Shown: positions 1 through 10,279 of the stretch, in pieces
Position numbering within the stretch: position 1 is the stretch's first letter
Layout: each line of letters opens with the position of its first letter
Program-made: the position numbers and the translations under genes
Notes under the pieces: generated by a model
Seen by the model: the letters and a program-made list of their open reading frames with translations, nothing else
What the model was told of the DNA's origin: nothing
Databases searched by the model: none
Source of the DNA: Candidatus Poribacteria bacterium
GTDB taxonomy: Bacteria; Poribacteria; WGA-4E; JAJRTO01
Direction: 5' to 3'
DNA length: 37,546 bases
NCBI GenBank assembly: GCA_024278235.1
Contig: JAJRTO010000167.1
Span: forward strand, 1-37,546

Positions 1-2
1 CG

Positions 3-98
3 CTACAGTGAGGAGCTTCTTATCTCAAGCACGCGACCAGCCACTTCAGAAGCATCAACTTGATAATGGTCAAAAGGGATCACTGAGATTTCATCCAT
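3..98 (-). CDS. Possible 31-aa small ORF (MDEISVIPFDHYQVDASEVAGRVLEIRSSSL) overlapping the nuoF 3' end in another frame
   Basis: ATG at 98-96 overlaps the nuoF stop (82-80); TAG at 5-3. Too short to judge by composition and close to the window edge. Confidence 0.25.
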   Translation of the reverse strand: MDEISVIPFDHYQVDASEVAGRVLEIRSSSL

Positions 99-1459
99 GC
101 GTAATTATCTTCCGGTGAAACACACGCCTCATCCCTATCTAGGACGATGCATTTCCCCTCTCGAATATGAGCTTCAAATTCGGGAAGAAACTTGCGCGAA
201 TAGCTAACAGCAGGCCATGACACTGAGATTCCAAATACACAGATGGTTTCCCAGGTAAACGTGTCGATGTTTGCGATATTATTGGCGACATCCTGCAATT
301 TCTCAATATCACCCGGGCGTCCTTCGCCATGCTCGATACGATCCACGATGTCGCGTGCCCAGGGAGTCCCCCAACGGCAGGGGGTACATTGACCGCACGA
401 TTCATGAGCATAAAACTTGAGGAGGTTCAGGAGCGCATCCACCATGCACACGGTCTCGTCCATCACGATGATCCCACCCGAGCCTAGCATCGTCTTGGCA
501 CTCTGCAACGACGTAAAGTCCATGGGGACATCGATCTCATAGTGTGTCAGAACAGGAGCAGAACTTCCTCCGGGGATCACGGCTTTGAGCCGGTTTCCCC
601 CACGCACGCCACCGGCAACTTCAATCAATTCTCGGCACGTCAAGCCCAATTCCAGTTCGTAGACCCCCGGTTTCTCGACATGTCCGCTCACTCCGTACAG
701 CTTTGTTCCCGTGTTCACCAACATCGGGTTCGGTTTTTCGGCATCCGGTGGATTGTAGTCCACGCCCATCGAAGTGAACCATTCCGCACCATTGAGCACG
801 ATGAACGGCAGATTTGCCAACGTCTCAACGTTCTGCACGACGGTCGGTTTACCGAACAAACCCTCCACAGCGGGGAATGGCGGTTTATTACGTGGTTGGC
901 CACGCCTCCCTTCCAGGGATTCGATCAGACCCGTTTCTTCACCACAAATATAGGCTCCTGCCCCGGGATGGGTATAAACATCCAGATCGAAACCTGTTCC
1001 CAGGATATCTTTGCCAAGATAACCGGCCTCGTAAGCCTCTTCAATAGCCGCATCCAGGATCTTCTTGCCAGCGGTGAACTCGCCTCGAATATAGACATAG
1101 GCCGTGTTGATGCCGATTGCATAACAAGCGATGATGATGCCTTCAAGCAGCATGTGTGGTTTGCGTTCGATGACGTAGCGGTCTTTGCATGTGCCCGGCT
1201 CGCTCTCGTCAGCATTGCAGCACAGATACTTCGGTGTGATGTCTCTGGGCACAAACCTCCACTTCATCCCTGTCGAGAATCCGGCGCCGCCACGCCCCCG
1301 CAGACCAGAATCGCTCACTGTTTGGGTGATGGTCTCTGGATCGAGTTCTTTGAGTGCTTTCTCCACCCCCCGGTAACCATTGTATTGCAGGTACACTTCG
1401 AGCGTGTTGATATCAGGGACATCAAGATGCTCATATAGAATTCTACGTTCCTGAACCAT
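80..1459 (-). CDS. nuoF: NADH-quinone oxidoreductase subunit F
   Basis: GLRGRGGAGFSTGMKW, CNADESEPGTCKDR and CGEETGLIESLEGRRGQPRNKPPFPA motifs; ESCGQCTPCRWG cluster ligand motif; adjacent to nuoE. Confidence 0.96.
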   Translation of the reverse strand: MVQERRILYEHLDVPDINTLEVYLQYNGYRGVEKALKELDPETITQTVSDSGLRGRGGAGFSTGMKWRFVPRDITPKYLCCNADESEPGTCKDRYVIERKPHMLLEGIIIACYAIGINTAYVYIRGEFTAGKKILDAAIEEAYEAGYLGKDILGTGFDLDVYTHPGAGAYICGEETGLIESLEGRRGQPRNKPPFPAVEGLFGKPTVVQNVETLANLPFIVLNGAEWFTSMGVDYNPPDAEKPNPMLVNTGTKLYGVSGHVEKPGVYELELGLTCRELIEVAGGVRGGNRLKAVIPGGSSAPVLTHYEIDVPMDFTSLQSAKTMLGSGGIIVMDETVCMVDALLNLLKFYAHESCGQCTPCRWGTPWARDIVDRIEHGEGRPGDIEKLQDVANNIANIDTFTWETICVFGISVSWPAVSYSRKFLPEFEAHIREGKCIVLDRDEACVSPEDNYAWMKSQ

Positions 1460-1465
1460 TATCAG

Positions 1466-1954
1466 CTATTCCAGTCCATCCAGAATTTCATCCACTTTCT
1501 CAGGGGTGAGTTCTGTATGAAGCGTCTCATTGACCATCATCACCGGTGCGACATTACACGCAGCCAGACATTCGACCTTCATCAGCGTAAACTTGCCGTC
1601 GGGCGTCGTTCCTCTGGTAATGTCATGCTCATCCGCGACATCCACACCGAGGCGTTGTCTAAGGTGCTCTACGATCTTCCTGGATTCCTGCAATGCACAT
1701 GGGAGGGTACTGCACACGCGAATCAGATACTTGCCGGGCGGTTGCTCGAGGAACATCGGATAGAACGTAACCACATCACGAACCTTCATCGGCGACACAT
1801 CGAGCAACTTGGCCACATAGAGCATGATCTCGGGGGTAATATGCCCCCATTCGCGCTGTGCCAGGTGCAAAACAGGTAACATCGCCGCTTCTTTGATGGG
1901 GTAACGCCGAATGAGTGTGTTGAACGCCTCTTGAGCGGATTCAGAAAATCCCAT
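1466..1954 (-). CDS. nuoE: NADH-quinone oxidoreductase subunit E (thioredoxin-like 2Fe-2S)
   Basis: VRVCSTLPCAL and VECLAACNVAPVMMVN 2Fe-2S motifs; position between nuoF and nuoD. Confidence 0.94.
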   Translation of the reverse strand: MGFSESAQEAFNTLIRRYPIKEAAMLPVLHLAQREWGHITPEIMLYVAKLLDVSPMKVRDVVTFYPMFLEQPPGKYLIRVCSTLPCALQESRKIVEHLRQRLGVDVADEHDITRGTTPDGKFTLMKVECLAACNVAPVMMVNETLHTELTPEKVDEILDGLE

Positions 1955-1965
1955 GCAATCGTCCC

Positions 1966-3192
1966 TTATCGATCCAATTCTCCGGCGATCACATTCAGAC
2001 TTCCGAGCACGGCCGGGATATCGGAAACCATAGAGCCATCTATCAGCAGGGGGAGCACCTGATAATGCAGAAAACTCGGTGGGCGGATCCGGATGCGATA
2101 GGCTTCACCGCTGCCGTCGCTCACAATATAGAACCCGAGTTCGCCATTCGGCGATTCCGTGCTGCAATAGACTTCACCCACTGGTGCAGGCAGACCATGC
2201 TCGTCCATGATGATCTTGAAATGATGAATCAGTCCTTCGATATTGCCATACGTGTCCGCCTTACTGGGCAAGATGACCTTGTAATCGTCAACGTTGACAT
2301 CTCCTTCAGGGAGATTGTCGAGGGCCTGGCGAATGATTCGTGTGCTCTGGGCCAATTCCGCCATACGGACTAGATAGCGGTCGTAGCAATCACCATTCTC
2401 CCCTGTTGGGATCTCAAAATCAAAGTCTTCATATGAGGAATAAGGTTCTGCCTTTCGGATATCCCACCCCACCCCGCATGCTCGTAGGCAGGGCCCTGTC
2501 AGAGCATAGTTGATGGCATCTTCGGCTGAAATGGCACCGACCCCTTGAGTCCGATCGATCCAGATGCGGTTCCGTGTCAGCATGTCTTCGACTTCGTCCA
2601 TAGCCCCGGGAAATTGCTTGAGAAAGGTATTTACAGCCTCAATAAACCCATCGGGGATGTCCGCTGCAAGCCCCCCGACCCGGGCATAACTGACGGTTAA
2701 TCGTGCACCGGTCGTCAATTCAAAGATGCTATAGAGGAGTTCGCGCTGCTTAAAGGCATAAAGGAAGACCGTAAACGCGCCAAGATCCATCGCGGCAGTG
2801 CCCAGCCAAATCATATGATCCGCAATCCGCGAGAGTTCTGCCAGGATCACCCGGATGTATTCGCAACGCTTCGGCACACGGATCTCGAATAGCTTCTCAA
2901 CGGCCAACACATAGCCGAAATTATTGGAGAGGGGCGAAAGATAGTTCATGCGGTCGGTCACAGTGACAAACTGGTTATAGTGCATGTGCTCGCCCAGCTT
3001 CTCGAACCCGGTGTGAAGATAGCCGAGATGAGGCAGAGTATGAACGATGGTCTCCCCATCTAACTCGACTTCGACGTGAAGCGTGCCATGTGTTGCTGGA
3101 TGTTGAGGGCCAAAATTGAGATTCAGCGTCTCTAGTTCAACATCTGTTCTTTGTCTGGGAGGTGTCAATGAACCATTCATCGTTGAACCCAT
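1966..3192 (-). CDS. nuoD: NADH-quinone oxidoreductase subunit D
   Basis: LNFGPQHPATHGTLHVEVELDGE and HLGYLHTGFEKLGE motifs; C-terminal SGSEAYR-like DGSGEAYRIRIRPPSF; ends GELDR. Confidence 0.96.
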   Translation of the reverse strand: MGSTMNGSLTPPRQRTDVELETLNLNFGPQHPATHGTLHVEVELDGETIVHTLPHLGYLHTGFEKLGEHMHYNQFVTVTDRMNYLSPLSNNFGYVLAVEKLFEIRVPKRCEYIRVILAELSRIADHMIWLGTAAMDLGAFTVFLYAFKQRELLYSIFELTTGARLTVSYARVGGLAADIPDGFIEAVNTFLKQFPGAMDEVEDMLTRNRIWIDRTQGVGAISAEDAINYALTGPCLRACGVGWDIRKAEPYSSYEDFDFEIPTGENGDCYDRYLVRMAELAQSTRIIRQALDNLPEGDVNVDDYKVILPSKADTYGNIEGLIHHFKIIMDEHGLPAPVGEVYCSTESPNGELGFYIVSDGSGEAYRIRIRPPSFLHYQVLPLLIDGSMVSDIPAVLGSLNVIAGELDR

Positions 3193-3216
3193 GAGGTGAA
3201 CTTTGGTGAGGGCCTT

Positions 3217-3738
3217 TCATCCTTCCTGATTGCCGGTGTCAAAGAGGAAGCGGGCACGTTCACCTCGCCCCCTCAGAGGATAATCTTTACGCAATGGGTG
3301 GCCTTCGTAATCATCGGGCATCAGGATACGGCAGAGATCAGGATGCCCCTCAAATACAATGCCAAACATATCATAGACCTCCCGTTCGAGCCAGTTTGCA
3401 GCTTTCCAGAGAGTTGCCACAGAGGGAACGGCTTCGTCTTCCTCAAGCGGAGTCTTAATGCGCACACGGACATTGTTCTGATGTGAGTAGAGGTGATACA
3501 CCACCATGAAACGGGCTTGAAATTTCTCTGAGATCTCCGGTAGGTTCTGGTAATCAACCGCCGTTACATCGACCAGATAATTGAACGCAAGCTCGGTGTC
3601 TTGAAAGAGGAAGTGCATGAACGCTTCCAGGGCCGACTTGCGTACAACAAGCGTTAATTCATCATGGGCTCGCTGGACTTCGATAATGGCCTCTGGAAAC
3701 AGCTCGCGTACCCGGTCAATCAGATGGGTCTCGGACAC
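3217..3738 (-). CDS. nuoC: NADH-quinone oxidoreductase subunit C
   Basis: [45 protein letters not shown] signature. Confidence 0.95.
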   Translation of the reverse strand: MSETHLIDRVRELFPEAIIEVQRAHDELTLVVRKSALEAFMHFLFQDTELAFNYLVDVTAVDYQNLPEISEKFQARFMVVYHLYSHQNNVRVRIKTPLEEDEAVPSVATLWKAANWLEREVYDMFGIVFEGHPDLCRILMPDDYEGHPLRKDYPLRGRGERARFLFDTGNQEG

Positions 3739-4228
3739 TTTTCTCCTCTACAATCTTCTGGATCTGTATGAGCGCGTCGATCATATCCTCCGGGCGTGGT
3801 GGACATCCAGGCACATAGATATCGACGGGGATGAACTGATCCACACCCTGGATGAGAGTATAGGTATCGAAGACCCCTCCGCAGGAAGCACAAGCTCCCA
3901 TTGAGATGACCCATTTAGGTTCCGGCATCTGATCATAGATTTTCTTCAGCACAGGCATCTCTTTGAGGGAAACACGGCCAGCAACGATGAGAAGATCCGC
4001 CTGCCGGGGGGAGAAACGAATGGCTTCAGCCCCAAAACGAGCCAGGTCATACTTGGCGGCTAACGTCGCCATCAGCTCGATGCCACAGCAAGCCGTCCCA
4101 AATGGCATCGGCCAGAGCGAGTTTTTCTGTGCCCAATTGATCAATCTATCTAACCGGGTCGTTAGCGCATTCGGCATCACAGAACCGATGGCTTTCTCTA
4201 ATCCCATGTGAGGCCACCTTTTTTCCAA
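3716..4228 (-). CDS. nuoB: NADH-quinone oxidoreductase subunit B
   Basis: [32 protein letters not shown] and [15 protein letters not shown] 4Fe-4S (N2) motifs. Confidence 0.96.
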   Translation of the reverse strand: MEKRWPHMGLEKAIGSVMPNALTTRLDRLINWAQKNSLWPMPFGTACCGIELMATLAAKYDLARFGAEAIRFSPRQADLLIVAGRVSLKEMPVLKKIYDQMPEPKWVISMGACASCGGVFDTYTLIQGVDQFIPVDIYVPGCPPRPEDMIDALIQIQKIVEEKSVRDPSD

Positions 4229-4623
4229 ACGTAGATATACCCGAGCACGAGAATCCCGATGAAGACAAGCATCTCGATCAGGATGAAGGGACCCGCTGCC
4301 ACATATTGGCGAAAGATAAGGGCCCAGGGATAGAGAAAGACGACCTCAATATCGAAAATAATGAAAACCATTGCGATCAGATAGAACTTGATGGAAAACC
4401 GATGCCTGGCATCTCCCCGCGGTTTCATCCCCGATTCATAGACGGAGAGCTTGGAGCGTGAAGATTTACGGGGGCCAAGAAGATGGGAGAGAACGAGATT
4501 GATCGCAGCAAACAATGCTGCGGTTATGGTCAAGATCAGGATGGGAATATACTCATTCAGCATATCTTCAGTCTTTGACCTGGCGGATGTTTTCACCATA
4601 TCCTCGGTGGTCATCCATGCCAC
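4198..4623 (-). CDS. nuoA: NADH-quinone oxidoreductase subunit A (true start possibly 4563)
   Basis: [40 protein letters not shown] signature; the hydrophobic N-terminus fits a start at [12 protein letters not shown] (4563). Confidence 0.94.
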   Translation of the reverse strand: MAWMTTEDMVKTSARSKTEDMLNEYIPILILTITAALFAAINLVLSHLLGPRKSSRSKLSVYESGMKPRGDARHRFSIKFYLIAMVFIIFDIEVVFLYPWALIFRQYVAAGPFILIEMLVFIGILVLGYIYVWKKGGLTWD

Positions 4624-4670
4624 AGAATCTCAAGAAACTTCAGCATGAATCCTGAGGACACGTGGCCTAT

Positions 4671-4700
4671 ATTGTGGCATAACCCAGATGTTGATGTCAA
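4671..4700 (-). promoter_or_regulatory. Candidate sigma70-type promoter for nuoABCDEF (TTGACA-N18-CACAAT, TGn extended -10)
   Basis: Minus-strand TTGACA (4700-4695), 18-nt spacer, CACAAT (4676-4671) preceded by TGC. Confidence 0.45.
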
Positions 4701-4742
4701 GCATTTTTTCTGGGACGTTAGTGGGACGAATGCTTGATTTAC

Positions 4743-4772
4743 TTGGATTGTGGAACCGAGACGATGTATAAT
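4743..4772 (+). promoter_or_regulatory. Candidate promoter for lipA (TATAAT at 4767-4772; weak TTGGAT -35)
   Basis: Perfect TATAAT about 50 nt upstream of the lipA start; weak -35 at 18-nt spacing. Confidence 0.35.
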
Positions 4773-4820
4773 TGATTCACCCGATGATGATCCATAAACT
4801 CACGGAACAGGAAATACGCA

Positions 4821-5693
4821 TTGCCACTTCAGCCAAAGCATCCCCTGTGGATTCGCGCACGGATTCCAAGTGGGCCGGATTATGCGGACGTCAAACGGCT
4901 CGTACGCAGGAAGCAGTTGCATACTGTGTGTGAAGAAGCACGATGCCCCAATATCGGAGAATGCTGGGAAAGCCGAACAGCGACCTTCATGATCCTGGGC
5001 GATGTATGTACCCGAAGATGCATGTTTTGTGCGGTTGCCAAAGGAAATCCAATCGCAGTGGATGAAGAGGAACCTCGACGAATTGGTGAAGCAATCGATT
5101 ACCTGCAGCTCAAGCACGTCGTGATCACTTCTGTCAACCGCGATGATCTGCCCGATGGTGGAGCACAGATCTTCGCTGCCTGCATTCGGGAGTGTCGAAA
5201 ACGTGTCCCTCGATGCTCCGTCGAAGTACTCATCCCTGACTTGCTGGGCAATATGGACGCGCTCGCTGTGATCGTCAATGCCACCCCGGATGTGCTCAAC
5301 CACAACACAGAGACGGTCCCGCGCCTGTATCGCCGGGTTCGTCCGCAGGCCGACTACCAACGAACACTCAGCATCATCGCCGAAGCCAAAGCAATGGCTC
5401 CGGACATGTTCACAAAATCGGGGTTGATGGTGGGTCTGGGAGAAAAGTTCGATGAAATCATTCAGACCATGCAAGATTTGCGAGAACACGATTGTGACCT
5501 GTTGACCATTGGACAATATCTACCGCCATCACGGCGTCATCTGAGAATGCGACGTTACTATACACCTGGAGAGTTCGATGACCTGAAAACGGCGGGTGAA
5601 GAAATGGGATTTATTCATGTGGAATCGGGTCCCCTGGTACGAAGTTCCTATCATGCGCAGCGACAGATTGAAATCGATCCCGGTAGGATCTAA
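4821..5693 (+). CDS. lipA: Lipoyl synthase (radical SAM), apparent TTG start
   Basis: CEEARCPNIGEC auxiliary-cluster motif, GDVCTRRCMFCAVAKG radical-SAM CxxxCxxC, C-terminal GPLVRSSYHA. Confidence 0.96.
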   Translation: MPLQPKHPLWIRARIPSGPDYADVKRLVRRKQLHTVCEEARCPNIGECWESRTATFMILGDVCTRRCMFCAVAKGNPIAVDEEEPRRIGEAIDYLQLKHVVITSVNRDDLPDGGAQIFAACIRECRKRVPRCSVEVLIPDLLGNMDALAVIVNATPDVLNHNTETVPRLYRRVRPQADYQRTLSIIAEAKAMAPDMFTKSGLMVGLGEKFDEIIQTMQDLREHDCDLLTIGQYLPPSRRHLRMRRYYTPGEFDDLKTAGEEMGFIHVESGPLVRSSYHAQRQIEIDPGRI

Positions 5694-5708
5694 TCACAGG
5701 ATGGAAGT

Positions 5709-7124
5709 ATGAGTTCAACACAACTAGCAGTCATTGGCGGTGGCCCTGGTGGTTATACGGCTGCATTCATGGCGGCCGATCTCGGCATGCAGGTAACGTT
5801 GATTGACCCGCAGTCGGACCCTGGAGGTGTCTGTCTGCACTGTGGATGCATTCCCTCTAAAGTCTTACTCCATGTGGCCAGGGTTCTCACAGAAGCACAG
5901 GAGGCGACGCTCTTTGGTGTCGAATTCTCCCAACCCAGGATCGACCTGGACAAAGTACGCTCCTGGAAAGAAGAGGTCATCCAGAAGATGACGGGAGGAT
6001 TGAAACGGCTCTGCAAAAGCAGAAACGTCGAGTTTGTCCAGGGGCGGGCATCTCTGCTCAACTCACGTCGTCTAAGGGTCCAGGAAATCGATGGGAAAGA
6101 GAGAGAAATTTCGTTCGAGAATGCGATCCTGGCAACTGGCTCTCGTCCCGCAAAGCTACCCGGTTTACTCCCCAGGACACCGCGTGTCATGAATTCTACC
6201 GATGCTCTTGCACTACAGGATATTCCGGAAAGTCTTCTGATCATCGGTGGTGGCTATATCGGCCTCGAACTAGGAACCATCTATTCAGCCCTGGGGAGCC
6301 GTGTTATCATAGCCGAGATGATGTCAGGCTTGCTCCCCGGAGTAGATCGAGATCTCGTGACCGTCCTGTCGAGACGCCTTAAACAGCGATTTCATGACAT
6401 CATGCTGGGGACGAAGATCATCTCCATGGAGGAAACACGGGATGGAATCCGTGTTCAGTTCGAGGGAGAAAACATCCAGCAGACGGAACTCCTGGTCGGG
6501 AAGGTGTTGGTTGCTGTTGGACGCGCTCCTAACAGCGGTCATCTTGGTCTGGAAAACACCAGAGTGGAATTGGATGAGCATGGGTTCGTCAAAATCGATG
6601 AACGATGCCAGACCACAGAGCCGGGGATCTATGCGATCGGTGATGTCGCCGGCCAACCTATGCTTGCCCATAAGGCATCCCACGAAGGCCGAGTTGCAGC
6701 CGAAGCGATTGCAGGTCACGAGGTTGCTTTTGAACCCCAGGCGATCCCCGCAGTGGTCTTCACGGATCCGGAACTCGCCTGGTGTGGTCTGACCGAAATG
6801 AAGGCAAAGGAGGAAAATCGCACCGTAAAGGTCGTGCGTTTCCCGTGGGGGGCATCCGGCAGGGCTACGACGCTCGCTCGCGGTGACGGTATCACCAAAC
6901 TGATCCTGGATCCTGAAACAGAGCGGGTGTTGGGAGCCGGCATCGTCGGGGTGGGAGCAGGAGAACTGATCGCTGAATGTGTTCTGGCGATTGAGATGGC
7001 TGCAGCCGCATCAGATATCGAACGAAGTATCCATCCCCATCCGACTTTATCAGAAACTATCATGGAATCGGCCGCAGTGTTCTTTGATCGCAGCACACAC
7101 CTCTATCGGAGGAGGAGACGGTAG
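5709..7124 (+). CDS. lpdA: Dihydrolipoyl dehydrogenase
   Basis: GGVCLHCGCIPSKVLLH redox-active disulfide, GGGYIGLELG, AIGDVAGQPMLAHKASHEG, HPHPTLSE. Confidence 0.94.
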   Translation: MSSTQLAVIGGGPGGYTAAFMAADLGMQVTLIDPQSDPGGVCLHCGCIPSKVLLHVARVLTEAQEATLFGVEFSQPRIDLDKVRSWKEEVIQKMTGGLKRLCKSRNVEFVQGRASLLNSRRLRVQEIDGKEREISFENAILATGSRPAKLPGLLPRTPRVMNSTDALALQDIPESLLIIGGGYIGLELGTIYSALGSRVIIAEMMSGLLPGVDRDLVTVLSRRLKQRFHDIMLGTKIISMEETRDGIRVQFEGENIQQTELLVGKVLVAVGRAPNSGHLGLENTRVELDEHGFVKIDERCQTTEPGIYAIGDVAGQPMLAHKASHEGRVAAEAIAGHEVAFEPQAIPAVVFTDPELAWCGLTEMKAKEENRTVKVVRFPWGASGRATTLARGDGITKLILDPETERVLGAGIVGVGAGELIAECVLAIEMAAAASDIERSIHPHPTLSETIMESAAVFFDRSTHLYRRRRR

Positions 7125-7339
7125 AGCGTCGGGATGGAGGGACAGAATCAAGGTGCGCCAGTGTTCGTTTAAGGGTTCACCAGTCTTCAAGCGTCAGCAA
7201 ATAAACCGACCACTGGTAGCTGGTAGCTATTTTCAGAGAAGTGTTTTGCTTGAAAAAACAGACGGGTTAGTGTTACCATACCCACGCGCTGAAACGTGAA
7301 ATGGGGGATTGACCCAAGAAAAAGGAAGAAGCTGCCGTT

Positions 7340-9169
7340 ATGCGTAAACCTACACAGATCATTGAGAAAGCCACCATCCTGTTTGCAGGAGATTCTGGAG
7401 ATGGTATCCAGTCTGTCGGTGCTCAGATGACTCAGGCTTCCGCTCTTGCCGGAAGTGCTGTCTCGACTTTCCCGGATTTCCCGGCTGAAATACGGGCTCC
7501 TGCGGGTTCCCTTGCAGGGATCTCCGGGTTCCAGTTACAGTTTGCCAGCCATGACATCCACACCCCCGGTGACATCAGCGATGTCCTGGTTGCGATGAAT
7601 CCGGCTGCTCTCAAGGTAAACCTGCCTTCGCTCAGGCCCAATGGGATTCTGATTGTCAATACCGATACGTTTTCATCCCGTAATCTCAAATTGGCAGGAT
7701 ATGAAACCAACCCTGTAGAAGATGGATCACTGGCGAAATTCCAGGTATTTCCTGTCGAGTTGACACGCCTTACAAGACTCGCACTTGAAGAAACAGAACT
7801 CACTCAGAAACAGAAGGACCTGTGTAAGAACTTCTTTGCCCTCGGTATGATCTTCTGGCTATATAATCGACCTGAGGACTACACGTTGGAGTGGATCAAT
7901 CATAAGTTTGCCAAGAAACCCGAATTTATCGAAGCAAACACGCTTGCACTGAAAGCCGGGCAGGCATATTGTGAAGCCACGGAGCAATTTGCATCTTCTT
8001 ATGAAATTAAGCCTGCTCATTTCCCCCCCGGAAAATATCGCAATATCACGGGAAATAGTGCAACAGCTCTTGGATTGGTGGCTGCGTCCCATCAGTCGGG
8101 CATTCCATTGATCTATGGAAGTTATCCTATCACACCTGCGACTGACATCCTGCATGAGCTTGCCAGCTACAAACACTTCGGTGTGACAACGATGCAGGTG
8201 GAAGATGAAATTGCTGCGGTTGGGGTTGCCATCGGTGCATCCTATGCCGGGGCTATGGGCGTCACTGGAAGTAGCGGGCCTGGCTTGTCTCTCAAATCAG
8301 AGGCAATCAATCTGGCGGTCATCGCGGAACTCCCCCTGATTGTCTGTAATGTCCAGCGCGCAGGACCCTCAACGGGGATGCCAACGAAGACGGAACAATC
8401 AGACCTGCTCCAGATGTTGTTTGGACGTAATGGTGAATCTCCGGTTCCTGTTTTGGCGGCCTCACGTCCTTCCGATTGTTTTGAAACGGCCTATGATGCC
8501 TGTCGCATTGCGATGCAATACATGACGCCCGTGATCTTTCTTTCAGATGGATACATCGCAAATAGTGCGGAGCCGTGGTCCATCCCGGACATATCCGAAT
8601 TACCAGAGATCGATGTGCACTTTTATAGAGATACGGAGACCTTTGCACCCTATCAGCGGAACCCGGCGACCCTGGCACGCCCCTGGGTCGTTCCAGGAAC
8701 ACCCGGATTGGAGCACCGGATTGGTGGTCTGGAAAAAGAAGATATCACAGGGTTTGTCAGCTACGATCCAGAAAACCATGAGCGGATGTCGCGCCTGCGA
8801 GCGGAGAAGGTTCACAGGATTGCAAGGGAATTGCCTCCAACAGAGATCTTTGGAGGGACATCGGGCGAACTGCTGGTCATCGGATGGGGTGGAACGCACG
8901 GAGTCCTCAGGGATAGCGTCGAGAACATGCAGAACGAAGGGTTCTCAGTTTCTCATGTTCACCTTCGATATCTGAATCCCTTGCCGAATGATCTGGGAGA
9001 CATCCTCAAACGCTTTGACAAAGTATTGGTTCCTGAACTCAATCTGGGACAATTGCTCATGATCATCCGCGCTCGGTATCTTGTGGATGCGGCCGGGCTG
9101 AACAAGATCCAGGGACAACCTTTCCATGTGTTCGAGGTAGAAGCCAAAATCGAGGAGATGTGTGAATGA
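7340..9169 (+). CDS. korA: 2-oxoacid:acceptor oxidoreductase, fused gamma-alpha subunit (KorA type)
   Basis: N-terminal gamma domain (FAGDSGDGIQSVGAQM) followed by the alpha domain (YPITPATDILHELA, VEDEIAAVGVAIGASYAGA, TSSGPGLSLKSEA-like). Confidence 0.9.
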   Translation: MRKPTQIIEKATILFAGDSGDGIQSVGAQMTQASALAGSAVSTFPDFPAEIRAPAGSLAGISGFQLQFASHDIHTPGDISDVLVAMNPAALKVNLPSLRPNGILIVNTDTFSSRNLKLAGYETNPVEDGSLAKFQVFPVELTRLTRLALEETELTQKQKDLCKNFFALGMIFWLYNRPEDYTLEWINHKFAKKPEFIEANTLALKAGQAYCEATEQFASSYEIKPAHFPPGKYRNITGNSATALGLVAASHQSGIPLIYGSYPITPATDILHELASYKHFGVTTMQVEDEIAAVGVAIGASYAGAMGVTGSSGPGLSLKSEAINLAVIAELPLIVCNVQRAGPSTGMPTKTEQSDLLQMLFGRNGESPVPVLAASRPSDCFETAYDACRIAMQYMTPVIFLSDGYIANSAEPWSIPDISELPEIDVHFYRDTETFAPYQRNPATLARPWVVPGTPGLEHRIGGLEKEDITGFVSYDPENHERMSRLRAEKVHRIARELPPTEIFGGTSGELLVIGWGGTHGVLRDSVENMQNEGFSVSHVHLRYLNPLPNDLGDILKRFDKVLVPELNLGQLLMIIRARYLVDAAGLNKIQGQPFHVFEVEAKIEEMCE

Positions 9170-10239
9170 AAGCAGAACATGCCCGCAGACAAAATTCCAG
9201 GAAAAGTTCTCCAACACTTCCGGGGGCAACACCGACATTGACGAAGAAGGATTATGAATCCGAACAGGATGTGCGCTGGTGTCCGGGTTGTGGTGACTAT
9301 TCGATACTCGCACAGACCCAACGTATGCTGCCGGAGTTCGGGCTTCCTCGCGAAAAGTTTGTGTTCATCTCAGGGATCGGCTGTTCGAGCCGGTTCCCAT
9401 ACTATATGAACACCTATGGTTTTCACACGATTCATGGCCGTGTGCCGACGATAGCCACAGGGATCAAGATCGCTCATCCCGAACTCTCCGTCTGGGTGAT
9501 AACGGGGGATGGCGATGCACTCTCGATTGGTGGAAACCACTTCATCCATCTGATGCGTCGCAATCTCGATATCAACGTGATTCTGTTCAATAACCGTATC
9601 TACGGTCTGACCAAGGGACAATACTCGCCGACCTCGGAGCAAGGAAAGATCACGAAATCATCGCCAATGGGTTCGATTGACCGCCCATTCAATCCCATCA
9701 ATCTGGCTCTGATTGCCGGAGCGACTTTCGTTGCGCGCTCTCTCGACCGGGATACCAAGCACCTGCAACGGATGATCAAAGCAGCCTTCGAGCATAAAGG
9801 GACTTCTCTCATCGAAGTCTATCAGAACTGCCATATCTTCAATAACGGTGCTTTTTTTCAGCAGACAGAGAGAAAGACCAAACCGGAGCACACGGTATTC
9901 CTGGAGGATGGGGAACCCTTGATCTTCGGAGAGAAGCGTGACAAAGGGATTCGACTGCATGGGTTCACGCCCGAGGTTGTTTCCCTTACCGACGGTGAAC
10001 ATAGTCCCGAGGATCTCATCGTCCACGATCCGTCGCGTGAAGATCCGACTCTGGCAACCATCCTCAGCCGTATCTCAGAATTCCCTGGACTGCCGCACCC
10101 AATAGGAATCTTCCGTAACATTGAACGTCCATGCTACGAGGATCTCCTGGAGCAGCAACTTCAGGAAGCCAAAACATGGAAAAATGCCGGAGATCTCGAA
10201 GCCTTGCTCAGTTCCGGCGACACATGGGTTGTTGAGTAA
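9166..10239 (+). CDS. korB: 2-oxoacid:acceptor oxidoreductase, beta subunit (TPP-binding)
   Basis: RWCPGCGDYSIL, SGIGCSSRFPYYMNTYGFHTIHGR, ITGDGDALSIGGNHFIH...NNRIYGLTKGQYSPTS; ATGA overlap with korA. Confidence 0.93.
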   Translation: MKAEHARRQNSRKSSPTLPGATPTLTKKDYESEQDVRWCPGCGDYSILAQTQRMLPEFGLPREKFVFISGIGCSSRFPYYMNTYGFHTIHGRVPTIATGIKIAHPELSVWVITGDGDALSIGGNHFIHLMRRNLDINVILFNNRIYGLTKGQYSPTSEQGKITKSSPMGSIDRPFNPINLALIAGATFVARSLDRDTKHLQRMIKAAFEHKGTSLIEVYQNCHIFNNGAFFQQTERKTKPEHTVFLEDGEPLIFGEKRDKGIRLHGFTPEVVSLTDGEHSPEDLIVHDPSREDPTLATILSRISEFPGLPHPIGIFRNIERPCYEDLLEQQLQEAKTWKNAGDLEALLSSGDTWVVE

Positions 10240-10279
10240 ATGGCCATAGGCAGTATGATGTATTCGTGTGGAGGAAAAT

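Noticed and set aside
542-1438. Long plus-strand ORF (298 aa) opposite nuoF
   Set aside because: Antisense shadow ORF of a highly conserved gene; His/Arg/Phe-rich nonsense with no domain signature.
4800-5516. Minus-strand 238-aa ORF opposite lipA
   Set aside because: Antisense shadow of lipA; no recognizable motif.
7219-7232. Short tandem TGGTAGC TGGTAGC upstream of korA
   Set aside because: Two copies of a 7-mer only; too short to interpret.
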